Notes: generated by a model not told the origin, from the sequence alone. A DNA stretch of 64,000 bases from Cellvibrionales bacterium (GCA_016713115.1 JADJPU010000001.1:2368192-2432191); one strand, 5' to 3'. Shown: positions 17,599 through 27,013, counted from the stretch's first letter. A program made the numbers and translations.

Positions 17599-19365
17599 TC
17601 AAGCCAACTGCTCTGCGCGACGGAACGGCAGCGCCAGCAACACACACAGCAAACACCACAACAGCAATTGATGATTGGCTAATAAAGAATTAGCAATTAA
17701 TGGTATCTGTTCATTTAACAAAGGATGCATCGTCACAAAATCTTCGCCATGTAACATAGCTGACACTTCACCCCATACACAGGCCAATGCCGCCAACGGC
17801 AGCAGTAATTTAGCGCGAATATTCCATGCGTATACCGCGCTGGCACGCAATGGAATTTCAGGCATGCAACGGCGAGACAACCACAAGCCCCCCGCCAAAA
17901 TAATCGGCAAGCCGTAGAGTGCTACAGGGATATCCATGTAGCGACCAGAAGTTGAGAACATCAGTGCAAACGCCATAGCGCCGACAGCATACAGCGCAAA
18001 ACCACGACGCACCCAATGCACCGCAGCAGAGGATTGTTTGTGTTTTAGCAGCGCAACCAACCATTGCACACCGCCCAACGCAAACAACACAGAAAATACT
18101 GCTAAAACACCGCCCCATAATTTTGCAAATGGTTCAGCCAGTGTTTGCAACAGTAACTTGTACCAATAGGCGACGCTGGCATCTGACAACCATTGTTGAT
18201 CTGCCATAAAAAACAAAGCGCGTTGCGCCAACCAAGTAATAGATGCGGGCGCAACAGATAAACGCAAACTCTTATATACAGCCCAAACAATGGCCGCAGA
18301 AAATAATTGACTCCATACACTCAGAAAAATCACTTGCTGCGCAGTGCGCAAATAAGGCAGCAATAACAGGCTGATGAGAACGCCTAATACAACAGAGGTA
18401 ACTGCACGCGCCATCGCATCATCCAATGGCACCACTGGACCAGTCAGCGGAAATTTTTCTACGCGCGCACTATCAAACAAACCCCAACGCGCACCGACTG
18501 TTCCTTCTAGTTGCGCCTTCCATGATTGGTCATAGGCTTCTACGATGTTGTAATCAAAATCATGTTCTGCAGCGAGTTTTGGCAACGCGCGCACAAACTC
18601 TGCCGCCGTCAATAAATCGGCATGCGCCGGTCCGCGGCTGCGCCCTTCTGTTGGCCAACCGGTTTCACCTACCAGTATGGGTTTACCAGGAAAGCGTTGT
18701 TTAATTTTTTCGATGATGGCCAGCATATGTTGCTGCGCATCATGCAGTGAAACTGGCTCATCTTCCCAATACGGCAAAACATGTATCGTGATGTAATCCA
18801 CATGATCAGCCACTTGTGGATTTTTTAACCAAAATGCCCACACATCAGCGTAAGAAACAGGCTGCTGAACAGCTGCGCGCACTTGATCAATATAGGCAAT
18901 CAATTCATCGGGTTTGAGATCACGGCGCAGCAGCACTTCATTGCCGACAATGACGCGTTTCACCGCTTGTGGATAGCGATTGGCTGTTTCAATCAACGCC
19001 GCCACTTCTTTGTCGTTATCAATTTTTTCTCGCCCCAACCATGCACTGTGTGTCAATGCAAAACCATACTTGGCCGCCAATTCAGGCACGGCCTCCATAC
19101 CGTCTTGTGATGTATAGGTGCGCACGCCACTAAATACACCTTGCAGCCGCACCAAATCTGCTTCAACTTGCGACCGCGTCGGAAATACTTCTTTAAGTGG
19201 GGACTGACCATCGGAGAACGGTGCAAACGAAGCGCTCTTTAAAGGTTCGCGCCACTCACTTGCTATCGACCTCGGATGGATCACCGCCCACCAAGCCAGC
19301 GCCGCCAACCCTACGCACAGCAATAGCAAAAATGATTTTTTTGCAGAAGAAACACTATCAGCCAT
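17599..19365 (-). CDS. Membrane-bound glycoside hydrolase family 17 protein
   Basis: About 588 residues from the ATG at 19365 (GAG six bases before). An N-terminal anchor (about residues 12-28) leads to an extracytoplasmic GH17-like (beta/alpha) barrel, then about six or seven membrane helices (from about 330 on). Candidate catalytic glutamates are in VIVGNEVLLR (acid/base) and VGETGWPT (nucleophile), both GH17 hallmarks. GH17 enzymes hydrolyse or transfer beta-1,3-glucan; in Pseudomonas NdvB such a domain accompanies a glucan synthase. No GT2 synthase is next to this gene. The role in glucan trimming or transfer is inferred. Confidence 0.8.
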   Translation of the reverse strand: MADSVSSAKKSFLLLLCVGLAALAWWAVIHPRSIASEWREPLKSASFAPFSDGQSPLKEVFPTRSQVEADLVRLQGVFSGVRTYTSQDGMEAVPELAAKYGFALTHSAWLGREKIDNDKEVAALIETANRYPQAVKRVIVGNEVLLRRDLKPDELIAYIDQVRAAVQQPVSYADVWAFWLKNPQVADHVDYITIHVLPYWEDEPVSLHDAQQHMLAIIEKIKQRFPGKPILVGETGWPTEGRSRGPAHADLLTAAEFVRALPKLAAEHDFDYNIVEAYDQSWKAQLEGTVGARWGLFDSARVEKFPLTGPVVPLDDAMARAVTSVVLGVLISLLLLPYLRTAQQVIFLSVWSQLFSAAIVWAVYKSLRLSVAPASITWLAQRALFFMADQQWLSDASVAYWYKLLLQTLAEPFAKLWGGVLAVFSVLFALGGVQWLVALLKHKQSSAAVHWVRRGFALYAVGAMAFALMFSTSGRYMDIPVALYGLPIILAGGLWLSRRCMPEIPLRASAVYAWNIRAKLLLPLAALACVWGEVSAMLHGEDFVTMHPLLNEQIPLIANSLLANHQLLLWCLLCVLLALPFRRAEQLA

Positions 19366-19374
19366 TCTCAACTC

Positions 19375-19851
19375 TCAATTTACAATTACATCAAAGTTTT
19401 TGCGCAACACATCCAACGCTTGCGCGATATTTTTTACATCATCTGGTTCGCCGCGCTCCTGCCACAACAAACCGATGCCGGTTGCACTGCATTCCAGCAT
19501 TGCCCAATGTTCTGGAAAGTTTTGCCGAAAAGCCACTAGCCATTGCTGCGCCAGTGCCGGCACATTACCGGCAATATTTTGCACTTCACCTTCCGCGCTC
19601 AACCAAACCGCCCACAAGGCTTGCGGCTGATCTGTGATCGGCCACGGAAAATAATACATATAACCAGACTCGGGTAGCTGACGACGCTGATAGCCACTGG
19701 TGCGCAATGTCCAAAAACGCACAGCCAAACCCATTTGCGCGGCCGTTTGTCGCAATAGCTCCAACTTTTTATCGTGTGCCGAAGGACGCAAGCGCGTCAA
19801 ACGCGAAGCGATAAACAGCAGCGCAAACGCCAGAACAATCCAACGCCACAT
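19375..19851 (-). CDS. Hypothetical membrane-anchored protein
   Basis: 158 residues, not recognised. One N-terminal helix (about residues 3-18, WRWIVLAFALLFIASR) is followed by a soluble domain rich in Trp and aromatic residues, including SGYMYYFPWP and a WAVWLSAEG strand. No catalytic motif is visible. It starts on the stop of the glutaredoxin-like gene (TGATG) and ends about ten bases before the GH17 start, so the three are probably one operon and may act together in the envelope. Confidence 0.6.
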   Translation of the reverse strand: MWRWIVLAFALLFIASRLTRLRPSAHDKKLELLRQTAAQMGLAVRFWTLRTSGYQRRQLPESGYMYYFPWPITDQPQALWAVWLSAEGEVQNIAGNVPALAQQWLVAFRQNFPEHWAMLECSATGIGLLWQERGEPDDVKNIAQALDVLRKNFDVIVN

Positions 19852-20117
19852 CAGCCCACTTCCCCTGCAAGAAAATTTTTCAGCGAATGGGCATCAAAAG
19901 GCCAAGCTAAATGGCGAGTGGCAGCCACATCTTCCAACACAGGAATCAGCAAAGAAAATTGCGCCAGCAGTGCGTCATCCTCCGCAATATCTACCAGCTC
20001 TACCTGCCAGCCAGCCGCCACATACGGCAACAACAACTGCTCTGCCAGCTCACACAGGTGGCAGCCCAAGGTTCCGTAAAGGATCAATGAACGCGGAATA
20101 GGTAACAACACAACCAA
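19851..20117 (-). CDS. Glutaredoxin-like (DUF836 family) small protein
   Basis: About 88 residues with a non-ATG start (TTG at 20117 or GTG at 20111). The fold begins LILYGTLGCHLCELAEQLL, with a CxxC-type active site Cys-His-Leu-Cys, and continues with VELVDIAEDD and the cis-Pro region LLIPVLED, as in short glutaredoxin/thioredoxin-like proteins. Such proteins are thought to be thiol-disulfide reductants; the partner is unknown. It is the first gene of the minus-strand run, divergent from the PP2C gene. Confidence 0.75.
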   Translation of the reverse strand: MVVLLPIPRSLILYGTLGCHLCELAEQLLLPYVAAGWQVELVDIAEDDALLAQFSLLIPVLEDVAATRHLAWPFDAHSLKNFLAGEVG

Positions 20118-20163
20118 GATAAATCGTCTCTCTGGAAAGCAACCGGAGAACGCACGGCCAAAC

Positions 20164-20169
20164 TATAAT
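20164..20169 (+). promoter_or_regulatory. Candidate -10 box upstream of PP2C gene
   Basis: A perfect TATAAT in the 100-base divergent region, about 50 bases before the phosphatase ATG. No good -35 hexamer is found 16-18 bases upstream, so the promoter may be weak or activator-dependent. Confidence 0.4.
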
Positions 20170-20219
20170 GACCGACGATTTTATCGTAGATCGACCCTTG
20201 AGAACGCACAGGATACCGC

Positions 20220-20999
20220 ATGGCGGTCTGGAATGATTTTGCACTGACCCATACCGGCAATGTGCGCACCAACAATGAAGATGCCGTTGCCTGCCACCCT
20301 GAACTGGGATTATGGGTTGTGGCCGATGGCATGGGCGGCCACGCAGCGGGCGAAGTAGCCAGTGCCATTGCTATCAACACCATCGCGCAACAAGTTCGCC
20401 AAGGTCAGGATCTGACAGATGCTATCCAACACGCACACCAGACTATTTTAAGCAGCAGCAACCGAGGTCGTAACGCGAGAGGCATGGGCACCACCGTGGT
20501 CGCCTTGCATAGCACTGGCACACGCTACCGCATTGCATGGGTGGGTGATAGCCGCGCTTATCTGTGGACCAAGACCGGCGAGCACAGCGGTTCGCTGGAA
20601 CAACTGACCACCGACCATTCTTATGTGCAAATGCTGGTAAAAGCAGGCACCATTTCACAGCAAGAAGCCGCCACTCACCGCGAAAAAAATGTCATCACGC
20701 AATGCCTAGGTTCTTTAGAAGCCGAGCATATTGATGTCGATATCATTGAGCGCGAATGGCAGCCTCAACAATGTGTACTACTGTGCAGTGATGGACTCAC
20801 TGACGAACTCAGCAACGAACAAATCAGTAGCATCCTCGCCGCGCACAAAGACCCTGAAAACGCAGCGCGTGCGCTCTTAGAGGCAACGCTGGCACAAGTG
20901 AGTAGAGACAACATCACGCTTGTTTTAATCGGACAGCAGGAAACAACAAGCAGTAGCCTCTTCAATAAGGTGCGTCTGTGGTTCGCTCACAAACCTTGA
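20220..20999 (+). CDS. PP2C-family serine/threonine phosphatase (Stp1-like)
   Basis: 259 residues; AGGA lies eight bases before the ATG. The metal-binding signature residues of PP2C are all visible: NNEDAVACH near residue 19, VVADGMGGHAAGE, AWVGDSRAYLW, LCSDGLTDELS and SRDNITLVLI. Bacterial PP2Cs reverse Ser/Thr phosphorylation by Hanks-type kinases, but no kinase gene is adjacent. The stop overlaps the next gene by 22 bases, so the phosphatase and that membrane protein are cotranslated and may be linked functionally. Confidence 0.92.
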   Translation: MAVWNDFALTHTGNVRTNNEDAVACHPELGLWVVADGMGGHAAGEVASAIAINTIAQQVRQGQDLTDAIQHAHQTILSSSNRGRNARGMGTTVVALHSTGTRYRIAWVGDSRAYLWTKTGEHSGSLEQLTTDHSYVQMLVKAGTISQQEAATHREKNVITQCLGSLEAEHIDVDIIEREWQPQQCVLLCSDGLTDELSNEQISSILAAHKDPENAARALLEATLAQVSRDNITLVLIGQQETTSSSLFNKVRLWFAHKP

Positions 21000-22621
21000 A
21001 TCTCGCCAAACTATCGACAGGCTCTCTTGCCTCGCTGCTAATCGCCTTGGTGTTGTTTGCTCTCTCTGCCAGCTTATGGGGGTTTGCGACCGGCATCGAC
21101 GATGCTCACATTAGTTTTTACGCCGCACACGCACTCGCTACAACAGGAGAAATGCTCAACTACAACGGAGAGCGCGTTGAGCAAAGCTCATCACTGCTGC
21201 ATGTCCTGCTAACAGCCCTGTTTGCTCGTATTAGCAACACCAATGTGGTCACTGTAGGTTATGTCATTCCTATGCTGGCCGGCTGGCTTTGCTTGCCTCT
21301 GCTGTGGGTGATAGCCAGACGCGAACAGCTAGCAGCTGCCACTCTGCTATGCGCGGCATTGCCGCTGGTCTACTGGGCACACGCAGGTCTGGAAACAGCG
21401 CTGTTTGCATGCTTGTTGTTGTTGTATGTGTACTATCTTTCGTTGCACGCTACACGCTGGCTTGCTCTAGTTCTATGCGGATTTGCCTTGCAACTAGCAC
21501 GACCAGAGCTGCCGCTGTTTGTGCCTGTACTGACACTAAGCTTCTGGGTTGCGTGCCGGTTTCTCGCTCTACCTTGCCGCGCTATCGGTCTGCGCGCACT
21601 ACTCAGCATCCTCACCGCACTGTGCATCGTAAGTTGGCGCTGGTATTACTTTGGTGAGTGGTTCCCACAACCCGTAACTGCAAAATCAGCCGGCATTACG
21701 CTCACGGCGTTCAAAGCGGGGCTGTTGTATCTTGGTGCTATTTTCACGAATCCAATCGGCGCTCTATTTACCACAGCGAGCATGATTGCCTTGTTACACT
21801 TGCTGTGGCGCAGCGCACGAGGCAAGGAAAATACACTGCTGGTTGCCAGCACCCTTGCCTGCACCGGTTACACCGCACTGGTCGCGCTGACCGGTGGCGA
21901 CTGGATGCCGCAACAGCGCTTTCTCGCACCACTCGTGCCGTTACAAGCGCTGCTGCTCATGCGCAGCCTATCGCTGATATTCCCAGCAAGGATGGCTTTT
22001 CTCGCGGTGATGTTACTGGCAAGCAGTCAAATACTGCACAGCTACCTGCAGGCACAATTTCATCAACAAGCAAAAGCTAATCTGCCTATTACATCGCCGT
22101 CTTATAGCGTGTTTGAAACGCACTCTCCCAGTGTGCAAGCCAACCTACCCACACTCGCGGCGCTCATACCACTCGTCGCCAGTGTTCACAAACAAAAGCA
22201 TGCGCCAGTGCAGTTATTGAGCGGACAAATGGGCGTGTTGCCCTATCACCTTTCACTGCTTTTTCCGAATCAATTGCACTTTACTGACCGCAACGCACTG
22301 GTAGAACCCAGCCTTACCAACTGCAGTCTTACGCGGGAACGCCCACGCGTACCACAAGGGTTAGACGGTCTCGCCACCATCTTTTTCATCAAAAAAGCGC
22401 GAGAACTACAAGAAGATTGCGGCATTGCGCCACCAGACATCATTTACGATTTGTGGTGGCACAATAAAGTGGCAGACGCTCGTACGCTGTTGGAAAAACA
22501 TGGCTACACCGTTGTACATGTCCACGAAGGCACCACGCTACTGCAAGATCAGCTGATCTTAGTGCGAAAAGAATGGCTGCAGCAGACCGACGAACAGCCT
22601 TCTGCAATTGCACCACCCTAA
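20978..22621 (+). CDS. Polytopic membrane protein, GT-C glycosyltransferase-like
   Basis: 547 residues from GTG at 20978. About ten helices span roughly residues 15-360, with a soluble C-terminal part. The first external loop carries an Asp-Asp pair in GIDDAHISFYAAHALATTG and then YNGERVEQSSSLLHVLL, a pattern seen in polyprenyl-phosphate-dependent transferases of actinobacterial arabinosyl/mannosyl type and proteobacterial relatives. Substrate unknown. Start and overlap with the phosphatase gene suggest coupled expression. Confidence 0.65.
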   Translation: MVRSQTLNLAKLSTGSLASLLIALVLFALSASLWGFATGIDDAHISFYAAHALATTGEMLNYNGERVEQSSSLLHVLLTALFARISNTNVVTVGYVIPMLAGWLCLPLLWVIARREQLAAATLLCAALPLVYWAHAGLETALFACLLLLYVYYLSLHATRWLALVLCGFALQLARPELPLFVPVLTLSFWVACRFLALPCRAIGLRALLSILTALCIVSWRWYYFGEWFPQPVTAKSAGITLTAFKAGLLYLGAIFTNPIGALFTTASMIALLHLLWRSARGKENTLLVASTLACTGYTALVALTGGDWMPQQRFLAPLVPLQALLLMRSLSLIFPARMAFLAVMLLASSQILHSYLQAQFHQQAKANLPITSPSYSVFETHSPSVQANLPTLAALIPLVASVHKQKHAPVQLLSGQMGVLPYHLSLLFPNQLHFTDRNALVEPSLTNCSLTRERPRVPQGLDGLATIFFIKKARELQEDCGIAPPDIIYDLWWHNKVADARTLLEKHGYTVVHVHEGTTLLQDQLILVRKEWLQQTDEQPSAIAPP

Positions 22622-22667
22622 CGCTTACGCTACCTTGCGCCCCAATTTTACTGAGTGAGAAAAAACC

Positions 22668-24329
22668 ATGGCTCAATATGTTTTCACCATGAACCGCCTA
22701 GGCAAAGTTGTACCACCGAAGCGCGAAATTTTGAAAGATATCTCTCTATCATTTTTCCCTGGCGCCAAAATTGGCGTGTTGGGCTTGAACGGCTCCGGCA
22801 AATCGACTTTGTTAAAAATTATGGCAGGCATTGATACCGATTTTATCGGCGAAGCGCGCCCGATGGCAAATTTAAAAATTGGCTATCTCTCACAAGAACC
22901 ACAACTCGATCCCACTAAAGATGTGCGCGGCAATGTGGAAGACGGTTTGGCGGAGCCAATCAACGCTCTGAAAGAATTGGATGCGGTTTACGCCGCTTAT
23001 GCCGAAGAAAATGCTGACTTTGATGCACTGGCAAAACGCCAAGCTGAATTGGAAGACATTATTCAAGCTTGGGATGCACACAGCATCGAACATAAATTAG
23101 AAGTGGCGGCTGACGCACTGCGCTTGCCACCGTGGGATGCCGATGTCACCAAACTGTCTGGCGGTGAACGCCGCCGCGTAGCGCTGTGTCGTTTGTTGAT
23201 GTCGCGCCCCGACATGTTGTTGCTCGACGAACCCACCAACCACTTGGATGCGGAATCCGTTGCGTGGCTGGAACATTTTCTGGTGGAGTTTCCGGGAACG
23301 GTGGTGGCGATTACGCACGACCGCTACTTCCTCGACAACGCTGCTGGCTGGATTTTGGAATTGGATCGCGGTCACGGCATTCCCTATGAAGGCAATTACA
23401 CTTCATGGTTGGAACAAAAAGAAGCACGCCTGAAACAAGAAGAGCGCAGCGAAGCGGCACGACAAAAAACCATCGAGCGCGAATTGGAATGGGTGCGACA
23501 AAATCCAAAAGGTCGCCATGCGAAAAACAAAGCGCGTCTGGCGCGGTTTGATGAATTGAATTCACAAGAATATCAAGCGCGCAACGAAACCAACGAAATT
23601 TACATCCCACCGGGTCCGCGCCTCGGCGATAAAGTGTTGGAAGTGAATCATGTCACCAAGTCTTTTGGCGATCGCGTACTGTTAGATGACATTAGCTTCA
23701 CCGTGCCCAAAGGTGCCATCGTCGGCATCATCGGCCCCAACGGCGCGGGCAAATCCACGCTGTTCCGCATGATTACCGACCAAGAACAACCGGATCAAGG
23801 CAGTATCGTGCTGGGTGATACCGTCAAACCCGCCTATGTTGAACAATCGCGTGAAAAATTGGATGCCAACAAAACCGTGTGGGAAGTGGTGTCCGACGGT
23901 TTAGATATCATCAAAATCGGTAACTATGAAGTGCCATCGCGCGCCTACCTCGGCCGCTTTAATTTCAAAGGTTCTGATCAACAAAAACGCGTGGGCGAAC
24001 TATCTGGCGGTGAACGCGGCCGCTTGCAATTGGCTTGCACGCTGAAAGAAGGTGGCAACTTTTTATTGCTTGACGAACCCTCCAACGATCTTGATGTGGA
24101 AACACTGCGCGCACTGGAAGAAGCCCTGCAAAACTTCCCAGGCTGTGCGATGGTGATTTCACACGACCGCTGGTTTCTTGATCGCGTTTGTACCCACATC
24201 CTCGCCTTTGAAGGCGAAAGCAAAGCCGTATTTTTTGAAGGCACCTATACCGAATACGAAGCAGATCACAAAGCACGCTGCGGCGATCAACAACCTACGC
24301 GCATGAAGTACAAGCGGTTGCGGGAATAG
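22668..24329 (+). CDS. ettA: ABC-F protein EttA, energy-dependent translational throttle
   Basis: 553 residues. EttA is a soluble ribosome-binding ABC-F ATPase that gates entry into elongation according to ATP level. Two nucleotide-binding domains are visible: Walker A GLNGSGKST (39-47) and GPNGAGKST, signatures LSGGERRR and LSGGERGR, and Walker B LLLDEPTNHLD and LLLDEPSNDLD. Between the two lies the charged tRNA-interaction linker, with WVRQNPKGRHAKNKARL. The start is preceded by GAGTGAG. Its stop shares a base with the next start. Confidence 0.97.
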   Translation: MAQYVFTMNRLGKVVPPKREILKDISLSFFPGAKIGVLGLNGSGKSTLLKIMAGIDTDFIGEARPMANLKIGYLSQEPQLDPTKDVRGNVEDGLAEPINALKELDAVYAAYAEENADFDALAKRQAELEDIIQAWDAHSIEHKLEVAADALRLPPWDADVTKLSGGERRRVALCRLLMSRPDMLLLDEPTNHLDAESVAWLEHFLVEFPGTVVAITHDRYFLDNAAGWILELDRGHGIPYEGNYTSWLEQKEARLKQEERSEAARQKTIERELEWVRQNPKGRHAKNKARLARFDELNSQEYQARNETNEIYIPPGPRLGDKVLEVNHVTKSFGDRVLLDDISFTVPKGAIVGIIGPNGAGKSTLFRMITDQEQPDQGSIVLGDTVKPAYVEQSREKLDANKTVWEVVSDGLDIIKIGNYEVPSRAYLGRFNFKGSDQQKRVGELSGGERGRLQLACTLKEGGNFLLLDEPSNDLDVETLRALEEALQNFPGCAMVISHDRWFLDRVCTHILAFEGESKAVFFEGTYTEYEADHKARCGDQQPTRMKYKRLRE

Positions 24330-25312
24330 TGAAAAAACTCTCAATAAAATTATCGGCTGCTGGCTGCTGGCTGCTGGCTTTATTGTTTTTATTGGAGCTA
24401 ATGCTCCACATCAGCAGCTACATCAATCAGCACTTTTTGATGCACGAACAGCAAACAAGTTGGTTAACGCCAAACTTGCGAGTTGTCGCCATGGGTGACT
24501 CAAATACCTACGGGCTTTATTTGGACAAAAAAGATGCTTACCCCAAACAACTGGAAACTATTTGGAACGCCACACATAAAAACAATCCAATTGAAGTGAT
24601 TAATCTTGGCTATCCGGGCAGCAACTCATCGCGTTTAGTAGCTAACATTGAAGAAATCAACAGCCAATTTCAGCCTGATATTATCTTAGTGATGATTGGC
24701 TCCAATGATGCTTGGACAGCCCCCATTGCCGCCGCAGAATCAACTATGACTAACAACAACGAGCTACACCCTATTCAGTGGATAAAATCTCGTTCCAAGT
24801 TGTACCGCCTAATTTGTTTGATAACACGAGAGCCGTTTCAAGAACAATCATTAGAAACCATTACTACATCCGACCCTGCACAGGCAGAAACAGCCAAAGG
24901 CAAGCCTGCAACCATCAACTACAAAAACATGAAGCTCGACTTCTCTTTAAATTTTCGAGATAAAAATACCCATCTCGATGCAGAAACAGACATGCAGAAA
25001 AACATGGAGAAATTGATTCAATACGGAAAGCAAAACAACATCAAAGTTTTTTTACTGACTTACCCAGCCAACAAGGGATACTACAAGCAAGCCAACAAAG
25101 TGACCCTAAAAACAGCAGGCGACAACCACTATCCTTACCTCGTCAATACCATAGAAACCTTTCAATCACTGCAACCACCCAAAGGAGAGGGCAATCAACA
25201 CTTCTTTTCTGACTTACACGCAACAGCACTGGGCAATCAAGTATTAGCTACTGCCGTTATGAAACAACTCGAAGCCACACTAAACATACCTTCGGACACT
25301 GCATCACCATGA
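24329..25312 (+). CDS. SGNH/GDSL-type hydrolase, membrane-anchored
   Basis: 327 residues from GTG at 24329 (TAGTG overlap with ettA). One N-terminal helix (about 10-26) is followed by an SGNH domain: block I VVAMGDSNTYG with the nucleophile Ser, block II Gly in NLGYPGSNSS, block III MIGSNDAW, and block V SDLHATALG with Asp and His. SGNH enzymes are esterases or O-acetyltransferase partners on cell-surface glycans; the substrate is unknown. A 7-base tandem repeat lies in the anchor codons. It ends in a 4-base overlap with cobU. Confidence 0.85.
   Translation: MKKLSIKLSAAGCWLLALLFLLELMLHISSYINQHFLMHEQQTSWLTPNLRVVAMGDSNTYGLYLDKKDAYPKQLETIWNATHKNNPIEVINLGYPGSNSSRLVANIEEINSQFQPDIILVMIGSNDAWTAPIAAAESTMTNNNELHPIQWIKSRSKLYRLICLITREPFQEQSLETITTSDPAQAETAKGKPATINYKNMKLDFSLNFRDKNTHLDAETDMQKNMEKLIQYGKQNNIKVFLLTYPANKGYYKQANKVTLKTAGDNHYPYLVNTIETFQSLQPPKGEGNQHFFSDLHATALGNQVLATAVMKQLEATLNIPSDTASP
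24355..24379 (+). repeat. Tandem repeat of GGCTGCT
   Basis: Three full copies of the 7-base unit plus GGCT lie in codons 9-17 of the SGNH hydrolase, encoding the small and hydrophobic residues of the membrane anchor. Because the unit is not a multiple of three, gain or loss of one copy would shift the reading frame. Confidence 0.85.
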
Positions 25313-25829
25313 AACACCTCATCCTCGGCGGCGCACGCTCCGGCAAAAGCCATCATGCAGAAACAACCGGATTGGCAACCGGAAAAAACTGGTTTATATC
25401 GCCACATCACAGGCGCTGGATGATGAGATGCAGGCGCGCATCCAACATCACCAAACTTCGCGAGATGCGCGTTGGAAAACGATAGAAGAACCTATTGAGT
25501 TAGCTACAACGCTGCAAAAAAATGCCGCAACAGACACCTGTATTTTGGTGGATTGTTTGACGCTGTGGTTGACCAATCTTTTATTGGCGGATGAAGCGAC
25601 TTTTGTTCGTGAGCGCGATGCTTTACTTAATGTATTGCCACATCTTGCTGGCGATATTTTATTGGTCAGCAATGAAGTCGGCATGGGCATCGTGCCGTTC
25701 GATCCGCTATCGCGACGCTTTGTGGATGAAGCGGGACGCTTACATCAACAACTTGCCCGCCTTTGTGATGCCGTTACTTTGGTTGCAGCTGGTTTGCCAC
25801 TATCACTCAAACCAGTGCACGCGCTGTAA
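25309..25829 (+). pseudogene. cobU: Adenosylcobinamide kinase/guanylyltransferase CobU, one-base frameshift
   Basis: CobU phosphorylates adenosylcobinamide and adds GMP during cobalamin assembly or salvage. The start overlaps the SGNH stop (ATGA) and encodes MKHLILGGARSGKSHHAE, including the P-loop GGARSGKS. The correct continuation KLVYIATSQALDDEM is in another frame. At 25383-25388 the sequence has six A residues; a seventh restores GGA AAA AAA CTG GTT TAT. Downstream parts are intact: LVDCLTLWLTNLLL, VSNEVGMGIVP and the final LPLSLK. No other cobalamin gene is near. Sequence error is the simplest explanation. Confidence 0.88.
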
Positions 25830-25834
25830 ATAAA

Positions 25835-26980
25835 CTAAGTACCGGGGCGTATACCGATTGTCAGCGACACAACATCCGTTTGACCATCGCGCAAAAAACG
25901 CACCTCCACTTTTTCGCCCGGTTGCGCGTGAGTAATGCGCTTCATACCCGTGCGCGTGGTGGCAGCCGGTTCACCATCAAAATGCGTGATGATGTCGCCG
26001 GGTAACAATCCTGCATCTGCTGCAGGACCGTGCCGATACACACTGCGCACAATCATGCCCTGTCCTGGCTCCAAGCCCAAACTGCGCGAAGCAAAAGCAT
26101 TCAGCGCTTGCGACTCAATACCTATCCAACCGCGTATCACGCGTCCGTAGCTAACAATATCATTCAATACTTTTTGCGCGGTGTCAGAAGGAATGGCATA
26201 GCCAATACCGATTGATGCTCCGGTAGGGCTTTGAATTGCTGTATTGATGCCCACTAAACGCCCCGTGGTATCCACCAAAGCGCCACCTGAATTGCCTTGG
26301 TTAATAGCTGCATCCGTTTGCAGATAATTTTCTTGGATATTTAATTCCAAACCGTAACGCGCCGCAGCGGAAATAATACCTTGCGTGACGGTTTGCCCAA
26401 CGCCGAGCGGGTTGCCAATCGCCAACACCACATCGCCAATCCGCATGTGTTGTGCATCACCAAAACGAATGGCGGTTAATTCGGGCAGTGCAATTTTTAA
26501 CACCGCCAAATCGGTTTCTTTATCAATACCCACTAATTTTGCTTGTGCATCTCGCCCATCGTGCAAACTCACCAACACTTGATCCGCACCAGCGATCACA
26601 TGGTAATTCGTCAACACATGCCCTTCCGTACTGACAATCACGCCCGAGCCCAAAGCGCCTTCTACACGCTCCTGCGGTGACAGGCTATTCTGTAAAAACT
26701 GTTGCAGACGAGGATCACCCACCACAGGTACGCGATGCACAACTCTACGAGTATAAATATTCACCACCGCAGGCATTGCTTGTTCAGCAGCAACGGCATA
26801 AGAATCTGTTGCTGCCGATGACAAATGCACTGACGATGTTGCATTGCTTGGCATGTTAGCAACGGCAGCCTCCAGCGCCTGAATCTTTTGATATTGCAGA
26901 TAAAACAACGCGATTAGCAAGCCGCACAGCGCAGGTAAGACAATATCTTTTATCCATGTTTCTTGAAAACGCTTTTTCAT
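25835..26980 (-). CDS. degS: Periplasmic serine protease DegS/AlgW type
   Basis: About 381 residues from the ATG at 26980. DegS/AlgW is an inner-membrane-anchored trimeric protease whose single PDZ domain senses misfolded outer-membrane proteins and which then cuts the anti-sigma factor RseA/MucA. Anchor at about residues 12-30; catalytic triad His127 (TNYHVI), Asp157 (KETDLAVL) and Ser231 (GNSGGAL); one PDZ domain from about 280. One PDZ rather than two argues for DegS over DegP/DegQ. It converges with cobU, six bases apart. Confidence 0.93.
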   Translation of the reverse strand: MKKRFQETWIKDIVLPALCGLLIALFYLQYQKIQALEAAVANMPSNATSSVHLSSAATDSYAVAAEQAMPAVVNIYTRRVVHRVPVVGDPRLQQFLQNSLSPQERVEGALGSGVIVSTEGHVLTNYHVIAGADQVLVSLHDGRDAQAKLVGIDKETDLAVLKIALPELTAIRFGDAQHMRIGDVVLAIGNPLGVGQTVTQGIISAAARYGLELNIQENYLQTDAAINQGNSGGALVDTTGRLVGINTAIQSPTGASIGIGYAIPSDTAQKVLNDIVSYGRVIRGWIGIESQALNAFASRSLGLEPGQGMIVRSVYRHGPAADAGLLPGDIITHFDGEPAATTRTGMKRITHAQPGEKVEVRFLRDGQTDVVSLTIGIRPGT

Positions 26981-27013
26981 GCAGAACCTATTACACACAT
27001 CAATAGCATGGCG

